Below are positions 50,301 to 60,529 of a stretch of 64,000 nucleotides of DNA, in pieces; within the stretch, counting starts at the first letter, position 1, and each line of letters opens with the position of its first letter. The notes under the pieces were generated by a model. The model was not told the DNA's origin. It saw only the letters and a program-made list of their open reading frames with translations, and made no database searches. The translations under genes were made by a program, and so were the position numbers. The DNA lies in assembly GCA_905221605.1 (NCBI GenBank), contig CAJNDS010002635.1, forward strand, positions 942,918 to 1,006,917, in the 5' to 3' direction. The stretch is from Symbiodinium natans (lineage: Eukaryota; Sar; Dinophyceae; Suessiales; Symbiodiniaceae).

Positions 50301-53300
50301 GGCCATGAGGGTTTAGGGTTTAGGGTTTGGGGTTTAGGGTTTAGGGTTAGGGTTTAGGGTTTAGGGTTTAGGGTTTAGGGTTTAGGGTTTAGGGTTTAGG
50401 GTTTAGGGTTTAGGGTTTAGGGTTTAGGGTTAGGGTTTAGGGTGTAGGGTTTAGGCAACTTAAGGAACCCTGCTACTGGGTGCCCGCCCTAAGGCGACCC
50501 ACGCGGGCAAAAGGCGACCCACCCCAAGTAGACGCCCCTGAATGCAAAAGGCAACCCATGCATGCAAAAGGCGACCCACGTAAAGCTAATCCCCGAGGAG
50601 ACGCCCTTGCCAGGCTATTTTTGGAACATAACAAAAAAACAAGCAAAATGCACGCGAGACCTCGCGCAGAGTACGGATTCCATAGGGTTTCGGACGACGA
50701 CGCACCCTGAAACCCCAATGTGACGCCCTTTCCAGACTACTTGTGCAAAGCAGCAAAACAAGAGCGAGATGCAGGCGATGCTTCTCCTTTTGTTTGCCCC
50801 AGCGCTAAGTTTCCGTTACTTCTTCTTGAACAAATCCGACTTGCGGATGAATCGCGTTCTGACATCCTTGAGCCAGAATGCCAGCCACTCTTTCCGTGCC
50901 TTGGATGTCGCAAAATCGCCCTTGTCATACGATGTGGATCTGAAGTGATACGAAAGATTGTGCTGCCCGGGTATCTGCCTCTGAAGCCACTCCACGAAAG
51001 CCGAGAGGGCCTTTTCGAAGTCGTCGACACTGGCTTTCAGGGACAGCACCTCCTGCTCAAGCACAAGCTCCCGCACCAAATCTGATATTCCTTCAGGTGT
51101 GTCCAAATAAAATGCAACATCTTCCTCTTCGGAGGCTTCGGATTGTGCAGCAGGCTGCGGTGGCTTGGCCGGAGTAGTTTCCGCAGCATCCGGCGCTGAT
51201 GCATGCAGTAGAGGTTTAGGGTTTGGGAGTTGGGGTTTAGGGTTTAGGGTTTAGACCCTAAACCCTAAACCCTAAACATTTTGATGGTGGTCTTAGGGGT
51301 TGGCAAGAAACATCGGGAACTTTCTGGGGAAGCTTAGGGAGCCCAGGCTTCCGATTACAAGGTTTGGACGTTCGGGGGGGGGGTATAACAGGAAGTACTC
51401 CAAGGGTTTAGGGTTTAGGGTTTAGGCATTTGAAGCCCTCAACCAACCCGCAACCCTAGAACCTCAACCCTACTACCAAGTAGAACCCGAAGCTCCCATA
51501 AGAAGAGACCCTAAACCATAAACCCTACACCCGAACAGCCCCACCCCCCCTCCCTCCAAATGCCCATTCTAAGGAACTAGGCCACGAAACCCGAAACCCT
51601 AAACCCTAAACCCCAAACCCTAAACCCCAAACCCCAAACCCTAAACCCCAAACCCTAAACTCCAAACCCTAAACCCTAAACCCGAAACCCTAAACCCCAA
51701 ACCCTAAACCCTACCTACACCCTGAGCCCAATTGTTCGTTACATGGGCTCTCCTAGATTGCTTGGAGGTTCAGAGTGCTTATAACCCCAATTAGAACTGT
51801 ACTTATTAGCCCCCCTGTCTCCTTAAGTAGGTAACCCTAAACCCTAAACCCTAAACCCTAAACCCTGAACCCTAAACCCTAAACCCTAAAGTGCGAGCTC
51901 TGGGTCCGCCATGGCATCCGAGGTGAAGGATGAGATGTCGACGCCCGCCTCCTTCATGACCGTGATGGCACCGTCTTTCCTGGGGAGGTCGGGTCAGGGT
52001 TTGAGGTTTGGGGTTTGGGGCTTGGGGTTTGGGGTTTGGGGGCTTATCTCAACTGCTCAAGAACAACCTTTAAACCACACACACACACAAACTACAATAC
52101 AGCTATTACTGGAGTTATCTCATATGCAAAGACTGCCGAAGAATTAAAGCAATACTGCAGCAACAGTCTAACGACAGATAAGCACAAAAACCTACACCCT
52201 AGGCCCTAGACCCTAGACCCTAAAATTTGGGCTTAAGATTTAGGGGCAGCTGCGGAAGATCGTTGCGCAGGCAGCGAGATCAAGTACCCCAACCCCTTAA
52301 ACCCAAAACCCGAGGATCTGTAGCGGGGCTGCAGTTCAGGGTTCAGGGTTCAGGGTTCAGATCTCTGGGCTCTCCACATAGGCCTGAAGAGGGTTTAGGG
52401 TTTAGGGTATAGGGTTCAGGGTTCAGGGTCGAGGGTGTAGGGTTTAGGGCTTGGGATTTGGGTTCTTCTCAAGCCAAAACTCCAGGCCCGATCGCGAAGT
52501 CAACAAGCGCAAGACCCCCAAAAATTTGGCTGGGCCGGTAAAACCCTTGGCAGCCTGAACCCGGAACCCTGAACCCTAAGCCCTAGACCCTATGAGAAAC
52601 CCTAAACTCTGAAACCATAAGCCCCAAGCTCTAACCCCAAACCCCGAACCCCAAACCCTAAAACCCTAATTAAACCGAACCCCAAGGAGCCAGGTACTGG
52701 TTTTTTCACACATACCTGGAGCCTCGGTATTACGCGGATTCCACCACCAAAGCCCCAAATTCCGTAACCAAAAGCCCCGGATTCGGGTTCAGGGTTTAGG
52801 GCTTAGGGTTAATGACGTCCGCCGCGACTGTGACCTTTCCGGTCGACGTCTTGCCTCCAGCCCGCACAATTCTTTGGCCCTTCCCCTAAGGGTCCATGTA
52901 CCAATATAGCATGTACTTGGGCCCTAAAGCTACTATATGGGAACCCCTTTAAGGCCCAAGTATATCCTATACAGCTACATGGACCCTTAGGGTTCTCCAC
53001 CTAGATTCACTACACGGGAACTACTGCGAAGCCCAAGTGTACGTCAACATTGGAAGTTTCTAGGGATTTTACAGTTGAATCCTCTTATACATAAACGCCG
53101 AGAGGGAAGACGCATCATATTGCCAGACCTTCCTAGCAGCCCTAGCAATTAAACCCAAACCCTAAAGCCTAAAGCCTAGACCTTAAATCAACCCTAAACC
53201 CGAAACCCTAAACCCTGAACCCTAAACCCTAAACATACATACCTAGAGGACCTGTTTAAATCATTGCCCAAGCGTCACGGCCGTGCCGCCGACGATGCCG

Positions 53301-56023
53301 GCCGAGGCGACGCCCACAGAAGCGCTGCCGCGCAGAGCACGCAGCCAACCGTCCTCAGAGTTGGGGCTTGTAGGGTTTAGGGCTTAGAGGTTAAAAGGGC
53401 TTAGGGCTTAGGGTTTAGGGTTGAGGGTTGGGGTTTAGGGTTTAATTCCCTTTTCGGGCTAAGGGCTTAGGGGTTTTCTCTCGGGTATCGAACCGAACCA
53501 GCACAAGTAAGCGTAACGAGACGTTAACATTGGTTTAGGGCTTAGGGCTGAATATCATTCACGGCCTCTTCCTTGTATCAATTACAGTTTAGGGTGTAGG
53601 TCCATGCAAAAAAGACACGTTAAACCTTGGTGTGTCTTGAGATGCACTTATTCGGGAAGTAGGTATTTAAACACCTTGTACCTTGAAGATGTACCCTGTT
53701 AAGGGATTGTGTAGGGTCCTTCTTCCCGAATTCTGTCAGAATCACCTAGTAGAGGTAGCGTAAGCGAAGGACCCTTGAGGCCAAACTGGTTTAAGGATTA
53801 GGGCTTAGGACCCCGGCTTCTTTTAAGCGAGGCGTGCGTGGGATTAAAACTGACATTGTGCCGTCGTCCTTCCTCGCCTCCGGCATACCTTACTACTTCT
53901 ATAGGGACGTAAAGAAATACTTGGCTGCTCTTAGCAGGGTAGCTATAAATTCAATTTTTAGCTGCCTTCTTAAGAAGCCCAATAAACCCAAAAAGGCTAA
54001 AGATGTAAAGTTACAGTAAAGCACCACAAAGAATAGATGAGTAGGTGCCTTGCATCACTTACACCCCCCTATAAATATCGGGACCCTAATTCCCACAACT
54101 CCACGTATAAACGCCTGTCCGGGATTTCATAGGGATTCACTTCTTCCACTAAAGCCTAGACCCTGAACCAGACACCCCCTAAACCGAAGAGACAACAAGG
54201 CCTTCTGCTTGGAGGTTCGTGGCCAGTCAGGAGTTAGAGTTTTGGGTATTTAGGTGTAGAGTTTAAAGTCTAGGGTTTATACTGAAGGTACTCTCGGAAC
54301 CGCCCTAAACAAACTCGATTGCGGTCCAGGTTTAGTTGCGACTGCCTGAATCACCCCCCCCCCCAAAAAAAAAAAAAACTCTGGAACCCAAAGGACTGAA
54401 CACGAAACTCTGAGCCCTGAATCCTAAACCCCAAGCCCTAAACCCTAAGGCCAAGCCCTCTAAAAACCCTAAACCATAAACCCTAACACCTAAACCCTAA
54501 GCCTAAGCCCTAAACCCTAAATCCTAAACCTGGCCGAAGTGTCGGCCATCTGTGAGCGGCAGGAGTTGTGGTTGCCTCATTGTTGGTTAGTATTGTAGGG
54601 GATGAGGGAATGAGGGTTTAGGGTTGATAGGGTTTAGGGGTTAGGGTTTCGGGTTTAGGGTATAGCCTCCTACATATGCACTTTGAGGGATTACATCGGG
54701 TACCTCATGCCCTTAGTCCCTACGAACCAACAGTAAGCAGGCTGTGGGCTCACGTTGCCATCATGTGTGGGAATTGGTAGAGTTTAGGGTTTGGAGTTTG
54801 GGGTTTAGGGTCCAGGGTTCAGGGTTTAGGGGTTTATGTTTTAGGGAATGGGGTTTAGGGTAAAGTTTAGGGTTTAGGGTTGCGCGGTTTAGGGTTGAGG
54901 GTCCAGGGTTTAGGAATTCGGGCTTGGGGTTAGGGCTGTGAGTGTAGTGCTTAGGGTTCAGGATTCAGGGTCCCCTTTCTGGTACTTGATCGAATGCCCT
55001 ACTCGGATCGCAAGTAGCCAAGCAAAAGATTCTTCTTTAAAATCAATTGCCGGCGAGTACATGAAGTGTATCTGTTGCAATTGTAATGTCTTGCCAAACC
55101 CTAAACCCTAAACCCTAAACCCTAAACCCTAAACCCTAAACCCTAAACCCTAAACCGTGTGGAAGCTAGGGGGGAACAGGGGGTGCATAGCATAGAGGGG
55201 CTTGACCAGAGCTCCTGATGTAATTGCCTTGCTGCTGCTGTTCGGAAGTATCATGTACCTACTATTAGTATACCTATCGGCATCATTGGATGACGCAACA
55301 AGTAAAGTGACAAGATAAAGCTCAAAACCTGCCAGAAGCTGAAAACAACCAGCAAAGCAGTTCGCTGAGAAGCACCTCAACGCAACTGCCACATTCATGG
55401 TATCGGAGAACGACGACGCCCGCACGTGCATATGTGCTTAAAGCTTTAACTCATAATTCACAACATGCTGCAGCTAGGAATCTGGGGTGTAGGAAACAAA
55501 AGGAGGAATTCGAACTGGTTTTCAGGCAATAGTGAGGGAGTAGTGCTACACAGCAGAACGTGGCATAGACATACGCACAGGGTCGGACAGGCAAGTTAAG
55601 ATACATGCTGTGCAATTTTGAGAAGTCTGTGTCTAGGGACGAAGGTGTGAGCCCTTAATTTGGGACTTGCATATCGTATATACCGTTCACCAAAATAAGT
55701 CCACAAAGCCCTTTTGTTTTTTTTTTTTTTTTTTTTTTGGGGGGGGGGGGGGGGCACACACTTTAACCTTAGGCCATAACATTCCATTGCACTAACAATG
55801 CCGGCTCTTCAGTATGGGGGTTTACGAAAATAGGGTACCCTAAAACAGACCCGAAAAATAGCATAATTCCCTCAGAACAAGGACCCCAATAAAGGTACCC
55901 CTAACGTCGGAAACCCTCCCCATATCCTAGAAGCCCATGAGGAATCCTGGTTGCAAGGAAGCCGCAAAGGAACATGACGTTGAAGTTGTACTGTCTCCCC
56001 CATGTCAGCGACATGTTGCTGTC
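44359..56023 (-). CDS. arsenate-reductase-like protein (LMW-PTP fold), gene C
   Basis: Exons in sense order: 55966-56023 (MSLTWGRQYNFNVMFL), 54544-54575 (CNHNSCRSQMA, catalytic Cys codon split T|GC), 53277-53353 (DGWLRALRGSASVGVASAG), 51910-51979 (KDGAITVMKEAGVDISSFTS), 50223-50297 (FDVVISCCGCGSKLDGEKE), 48775-48801 (VWKKRAVFV), 47557-47606 (DWNLDDPPAIDPGDLSA), 46557-46590 (YRRVRDECKGK), 44359-44390 (VQELLDMLSKP). Donors are GC, GA, GA, GC, GC, GA, GC, GT and probably GC. Synonymous differences from A and B, for example through the SAGIVGGTA stretch, show that selection has kept the protein. The P-loop intron (54576-55965) and the one at SA|YRR (46591-47556) are absent from A and B. Exons of other genes lie in two of its introns. 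Start may be the ATG in the 55966-56023 exon; the stop is uncertain. Confidence 0.85.
45154..45242. repeat. CCCTAAA tract
   Basis: About 12 perfect units in the gene C intron 44391-46556. Confidence 0.95.
45509..45831 (-). CDS. two exons of an unrecognised gene within a gene C intron
   Basis: Exon 45717-45831 (PDDVDPFESPVDFVVRWAAD) and exon 45509-45592 (28 codons, GFDREAKLKHFYNGQTHMSF then AFVEKRC). The second has an AAG|G acceptor and a GC donor and is phase 0 at both ends. The first ends at a GC donor, also phase 0, so the join reads AADQR|AGFDREAK across a 124-bp intron. The start of the first exon is unclear because no AG precedes it. The exons lie in the 44391-46556 intron of gene C, same strand. 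No family recognised. Confidence 0.6.
46825..46931. mobile_element. GTAGCCCAGTA fold-back element, uninterrupted
   Basis: The family is the same as at 49449-49615, without a telomere-like insertion, so it serves as the empty-site reference. Confidence 0.6.
48344..48456. repeat. TTTAGGG tract
   Basis: About 16 units in the gene C intron between 47606 and 48775. Confidence 0.95.
48642..48752. mobile_element. CTAGGTTGCCCAGCA fold-back element
   Basis: Same family as 36229-36343, with somewhat diverged ends. It lies in the intron of gene C next to the VWKKRAVFV exon. Confidence 0.7.
49140..49345. mobile_element. fold-back element (49210-49322) inserted in another repeat
   Basis: A 113-bp CTAGGCTGCCCAGTA...CTGGGCATCCTAG element is flanked by TAGA (49206-49209 and 49323-49326). 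The surrounding sequence (ACTTCAGAACC...AAGGTAAGGGG) resembles the continuous repeat at about 28230-28260, which shows the empty site and supports a 4-bp target-site duplication. Confidence 0.75.
49449..49615. mobile_element. AACTTGGTAGCCCAG fold-back element carrying a telomere-like insertion
   Basis: The 15-bp ends AACTTGGTAGCCCAG and CTGGGCTACCAAGTT are perfect inverse complements. Compared with an uninterrupted relative at 46825-46931, it carries about 37 extra bases (49486-49522) with TTTAGGG-like units, flanked by GGTG on both sides. Related copies at 23563-23740 and 23757-23942 are also broken by telomere-like tracts. Confidence 0.7.
50816..51195 (-). CDS. terminal exon of an unrecognised gene within a gene C intron
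   Basis: About 125 open codons ending in TAA at 50816. The N-terminal part is Ala/Pro/Glu-rich (ETTPAKPPQPAAQSEASEEE); the C-terminal part looks like a folded, helix-rich domain (LVRELVLEQEVLSLKAS, SAFVEWLQRQIPG, KARKEWLAFWLKDVRTRF) with a lysine-rich end. A CCCTAAA tract lies directly upstream, so it is probably the last exon of a spliced gene, though the acceptor is unclear. It lies in the 50298-51909 intron of arsC-like gene C, same strand, at the intron position that holds FNIP copy 2 in gene A. I do not recognise the family. Confidence 0.6.
54582..54731. mobile_element. fold-back element split by a telomere-like tract
   Basis: Ends GTTGGTTAG and CGAACCAAC are complementary (one base inserted). 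The relative at about 34473-34560 reads straight through GAATGAGGGCCCTACG; here about 49 bases of TTTAGGG-like sequence (54617-54665) interrupt this place. A partial relative is at 16336-16400. Confidence 0.65.
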
Positions 56024-57376
56024 CTGAGCCACTGATGAACTCTCAAGGCTTGCTCGGTCAATAACTTGGCTGCACATAGGAGGTAGTAAAAAAAATAAAC
56101 TTTTAGCTGCCCCATTAAGAAACCCAATAAACCCAAAAAAAGCTAAAGATCTAAAGTTACAGTAAAGCACCACAAGGGTTTTCCGAATTAGTAGGCAATG
56201 CGACGTATCCGTAGATGGGTCGTAAAACGCTTATTTGGAGGTTTCAATCAGTATGCTATGTATATTTAGCTAAGGTGCTCAACACTTCAGCCCCCTTCCG
56301 CCGATAACTAAATAGGGTTTAGGGTTTAGCGTTTAGGGTTTAGGGTTCTAGCCACCCGGGGCTCAGTGGCCCTCACTGCATAAACACTTTCCCCGACACC
56401 TGTTTCAATGACAAGATTCCTCTGCCCTAAACCCTAAACCCTAAACCCTAAACCCTAAACCCTAAACCCAAAGCCCCAAACCCTAAATCCTAAACCTAAA
56501 CCCCAAACCCTAAACCCTAACCCGCCCTGCCCTCCGGCGCCCCAAAACGAACCCGACACCAGAATTGCGACCTTGGGGGGGGCGGGGGGGGGGGGGGGTC
56601 TTGACTTGTGGGGTTTAAGGTTTAGGGCGTGAGGTTTAGGGTTTAGGGTTTAGGGTTTAGGGTTTAGGGTTTAGGGTTTAGGGTTTAGGGTTTCTACCTT
56701 GGACTCTTAAGGTGGTACCCTTGGGTTTGGGGACCCACTTTTAAAAAATCCTAAGGTAGCATAAGGGCAATATCAGGAGTATATGGGTAAGAGCCTGAAT
56801 CCTTGTTTAGGGTTTAGGGTTTAGGGTTTAGGGTTTAGGGTTTAGGGTTTAGGGTTGCTGAGTTTAAGGCTTTAATTGGGTGTTAAGGGTCTTGGAGTCT
56901 TAGGGGTCTCAGGGGTTTAGGGTGGCCCTAAACCCTAAACCCGAAACCCGAAACCCGAAACCCTAAACCCTAAACCCTAAACCCTAAAACTCAAACCCTA
57001 AACCCTAAACCGGCTTCGGGCTTGTAGGGCTTTTCCGTTCTGAAGGGCTTGGGGTTGCGTCCTTGGGACTGGTTTCAAGTTCGATACTTCCGGCCCAGAT
57101 GCGCAAGTCCCAAGCCCCCCCAACCGATAAGGGTCTTATAAGAGGGTTCCTAAGGGAGGGGGGGGGGGTTCAAGGGTTTTAGGGTTTAGGGTTTGGGGTT
57201 TAGGGTTTAGGGCTACTCATTGCTTAAGAACCCCCTTATTCTTTTGGGCTTCTTCAGCAAAATTGCAGTCAACCCAACCCAGGGTTTAGGGTTTTAGGGT
57301 TTAGGGTCCCAAGGTTCCCCCAATTCTTCCCTAAAGCTCCGAAAGGCGCCCTGCCGCTTGAACCCCCCGTCCCTCC

Positions 57377-57524
57377 AAGAACCCTCTAATCTTGGCTGCA
57401 CTTAGGAGGGTAGTAAAAAAACTAAACTTTTAGCTGCCTTATTAAGAAACCCAATAAACCCAAAAAAGCTAAAGATCCAAAGTTACAGTAAAATACCACA
57501 AAGCTTTAAGAACCCTCTAATCTT
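57377..57524. mobile_element. SINE-like element with 17-bp target-site duplication
   Basis: A 114-bp unit (57394-57507) shared with five other loci is flanked by perfect 17-bp direct repeats, AAGAACCCTCTAATCTT, at 57377-57393 and 57508-57524. Long, variable target duplications are typical of non-LTR (SINE-type) insertion. Other copies: 22806-22910, 38814-38939, 39312-39415, 53920-54031, 56065-56176, all on the plus strand. The body contains GGCTGCACT at one end and ACAGTAAARTACCACAAAG at the other. No RNA polymerase III promoter or tRNA relation was evident by eye. Confidence 0.75.
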
Positions 57525-57886
57525 AGCTTGCGGGGGGCAGTTGGTAAACAAAACCCAACCTAGTCCCTAAACCCTAAACCCTAAACTCTAGGCCCTAAAC
57601 CCTAAACCCTAAGCCCTAAACCCTAAACCCTAAACCCTGTTTGAAAACCTTAACTTCTCTGGACCCTGTAAGTAATTGTTCTTTGGCGGCAGGGGCCTTA
57701 GAACCAGGAGGAAGGAACTCGTCAACAAAAACCCTGCAACAGAGCACAATACAATGCCCCCCTTCATTAGGCTTATTTCTGCCTAAATGCCCTTAGTTTT
57801 TGGGGTGGGAACCCGGGGGGGGGGGGGGGGTAGACCCTAAACCCGACGAAACCCTAAACCAACCGAGGGACATAGAGGGGGGAAGA

Positions 57887-57975
57887 ACCCATGAAATGCT
57901 TTGCGAAGGCTCAGGCGCCTCTGCCTTGGCCTCGCAAGCGCCCATGGCTGCTAAAGCGCGGCAATATCCACCTGC
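57887..57975 (-). CDS. candidate exon, unrecognised
   Basis: After a TTTCAG|G acceptor the frame reads GGYCRALAAMGACEAKAEAP then EPSQSIS, with strong GC third-position bias; a GC donor after CAAA is possible but the 3' boundary is not certain. It lies upstream of arsC-like gene C and may be a 5' exon of it or the 3' part of another gene. Confidence 0.45.
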
Positions 57976-59149
57976 CTGAAACACAAAAAAAAACATAAAC
58001 CCTAAATCCTAAACCCTATACTTGGACATGGGAGCTTTTGCCACTGCAGTGAGCACATCAGGATTCCGGGACTCGTGGCAGTTTCGGAGCCTCAAGGCTC
58101 CCAGGCCATGCAGTACCCAAAGGTCCATGCACCTATGTTTAGGGTTTAGGGTTGAGGGTTGAGGGTTTAGGGTTTAGGGATGTTTTGTAAAATGGGGTTC
58201 TTAAGGGAGGGTTTAGGGTTGAGGGTGTATGGTTTAGGGTTTTTAAATGGTGTTCTTAAGGGAGGGGTTCCAAGGGGGGCAGGTAACCCAAGGTTCCCGA
58301 ATACTTCCCACTACTCCCTAAGGCTCCCTGAGCTTCCTTAAGGTTTTAAAATTAAGTGCCTCCCCATGAACCCTCCTCCCTTTTAAGAACCCCGTAAATC
58401 TAGGGACTTTCATTTGGGGCTTGTAAACCCTGAGGCCTCAGGTAGCACTGAGGCCAAGTTGCATGGTGTGGTCAATGCGGCCCACGGCTCCCACCCCCTA
58501 AAGCCCCAAAAACCCTGCACCTCAACCCGAAGCCCTAAACCCCAGGGCCTCAATCCTAAACCCTGAATCCATGAGGAAGACGCCCCCTCACCAGCTGCAC
58601 CCCGAGCATCCCAGACTTCTCTCAACGTGGTTTAGGGTTTAGGGTTTAGGGTTTAGGGGTTTAGGGTTTAGGGTTTGGGGTTCAGGATAGGAAACCTCAG
58701 CCCTGAGCCCTAAGCCTTGTCTTGAGAAGTTCCTTTGCAGGTCGCCCTGGAATCCTAGGAGGGCCTTCGAGCGTATCCAGGGCCGAAAACTGTAAGACCG
58801 CGCCCTAAACCCTAAACCCTAAACCCTAAACCCTAAACCCTAAATCCTAAACCCTAAACCCTAAATCCCAAAACCCTAAACCCACAAACCCTAAGGGTTT
58901 AAGGATGCGCAGGGAGGGCACCTCAGGTAGAAGTAGATACCGCATTGGCTAGTATAGTGTTCAGTAGCAGAACCTCGGTGGTCAGAATCTCAATCAGCCT
59001 CCCACTGACCCTAAAACCCTTAAACCCTAAACCCTAAACCCTAGCCCTGTACCCTAAACCCTAAACCCTAAACCCTGAACCCTAAACCCTAAACCCTAAA
59101 CCCTAAACCCTAAACCCTAAACCCTAAACCCTCCTAAACCCGCTCGGGG

Positions 59150-59199
59150 GCAGGGCAGCATCGAGCTGGAGCACTTCGGGGGTCAGCAGGGGCGAGTTC
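59150..59199 (-). CDS. candidate exon, unrecognised
   Basis: After an AAG|G acceptor one frame reads NSPLLTPEVLQLDAALPPS. It lies between a CCCTAAA tract on the left and a long TTTAGGG tract on the right, as most exons in this window do. No family recognised. Confidence 0.45.
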
Positions 59200-59223
59200 C
59201 TTGTGCTCTTGTGTTTGGATTGG

Positions 59224-59364
59224 TAGGGTTTAGGGTTTAGGGTTTAGGGTTTAGGGTTTAGGGTTTAGGGTTTAGGGTTTAGGGTTTAGGGTTTAGGGTT
59301 TAGGGTTTAGGGTTTAGGGTCTAGGGTCTAGGGTTTAGGGTTTAGGGTTTAGGGTTTAGGGTTT
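59224..59364. repeat. TTTAGGG tract
   Basis: About 20 units with two TCTAGGG variants, right of the 59150-59199 exon. Confidence 0.95.
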
Positions 59365-59939
59365 CGGGCAGAGTCCTAGGTGCTCTTGTAGCGTTTATGC
59401 TGGTAATGAAGGTTTAGGGATCAGGGTTTAGAGTTCAGGGTTTAGGGTTTAGGGTGTAGGGTTTAGAGTTTAGGGTTTAGGGTGGCATCCTAGGTGCGGA
59501 TGTAGTGTTTGAGTTGGTAATAAGGGTTTAGGGTTTAGGCTAGAATCCTAAATATGCTTGTAGTGTTTACTGCACGGTATAGCAGAAGTGTAGAAGAGCG
59601 CAGCACGGATTAGCACAGTTTTGGTTCAAAGGGCTTATAAGGGAACCTTAACCTCAAAAACTGAGAAGAAACGCCTACTCTGGGTCCTAGAAAGAGAGCC
59701 TGGAGTCCAGAAATCCAAACTCGAACTTCCAGCTTAGTCCCACCCCCCAGCCATACTCGAGGCCCCCCAAACCAAATCAAAGATCCTTCTTAAACCCCTG
59801 AACCCTAAACCCTAAAGCGTAAACCCTTAACCCTTAACCCTAAACCTCAAGCCGAAACCCGTAACCGTAAACCCTTAACCCTAAACCTCAAACTATATAT
59901 GTTTATCTATTTTATTCAACTTTGTAAATTCGTCGAAAA

Positions 59940-60308
59940 AGGCAAATCCTTCGTCGATTAAGCCACGATTAAGGCAACCCTTGCTCAGTTGCAATCGACG
60001 AAGGACTTGCCTTAATCGACGAAGGACTTGCCTTAATCGACGAAGGGCCGGATCCTGGCCACTCTCCGACATTCGTCGATTAAGGCAAGTCCTTCGTCGA
60101 TTAAGGCAAGTCCTTCGTCGATTAAGGCAAGTCCTTCGTCGAATAAGCCAAGTCCTTCGTCGATTAAGGCAAGTCCTTCGTCGATTCAGGCAAGTCCTTC
60201 GTCGATTAAGGCAAGTCCTTCGTCGAATAAGGCAAAAAACCTTCGTCGATTAAGGCAAGTCCATCGTCGATTAAGGCAAGTCCTTCGTCGATTAAGGCAA
60301 GTCCTTGG
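59940..60308. repeat. 21-bp satellite with inverted arms
   Basis: The unit TTCGTCGATTAAGGCAAGTC (+C) is repeated about twelve times on the right (60072-60308). About three copies in the opposite orientation stand on the left (59996-60047), around a short centre at about 60048-60071, so the array can form a long hairpin. It is AT-richer than its surroundings. Confidence 0.85.
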
Positions 60309-60456
60309 ATGAAAATTTATATTTTCTTAATGTGATGGGATTCTTGGGGCGGGTGGGCTTTTTTCCTAAGCCTGGAACCCCCTAATGACTATGAATGCTA
60401 GAACAGTGACCCTCTAGACCCTAAACCCTAAACCCTAAATCCTAAACCGAGGCCGC

Positions 60457-60529
60457 GGGGCAGCAGCTGGTCCGAGAAGTTCGCGCAGGTCGGCCGCTGG
60501 CGAAGCCCCGAGGTGATGTCACCGAAGAC
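60457..60529 (-). CDS. candidate exon, unrecognised
   Basis: GAG|G acceptor, then VFGDITSGLRQRPTCANFSD and QLLP, with almost only G or C at third positions and a possible GC donor. CCCTAAA flanks the left side and TTTAGGG the right. Probably part of the same gene as the exons at 59.2 and 61.9 kb, but the joins were not resolved. Confidence 0.5.

Noticed and set aside
53834-54019. Plus-strand open frame of 61 codons with a lysine-rich end
   Set aside because: Most of it is the SINE-like repeat at 53920-54031.
56530-56572. VAILVSGS in a minus frame, like the start of a PurN-type protein
   Set aside because: No following exon with the expected glycine-rich continuation was seen; arsC-like gene C follows instead.
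59981-60253. Arg/Leu/Gln-rich plus-strand open frame
   Set aside because: It is a direct translation of the 21-bp satellite, whose length is a multiple of three.
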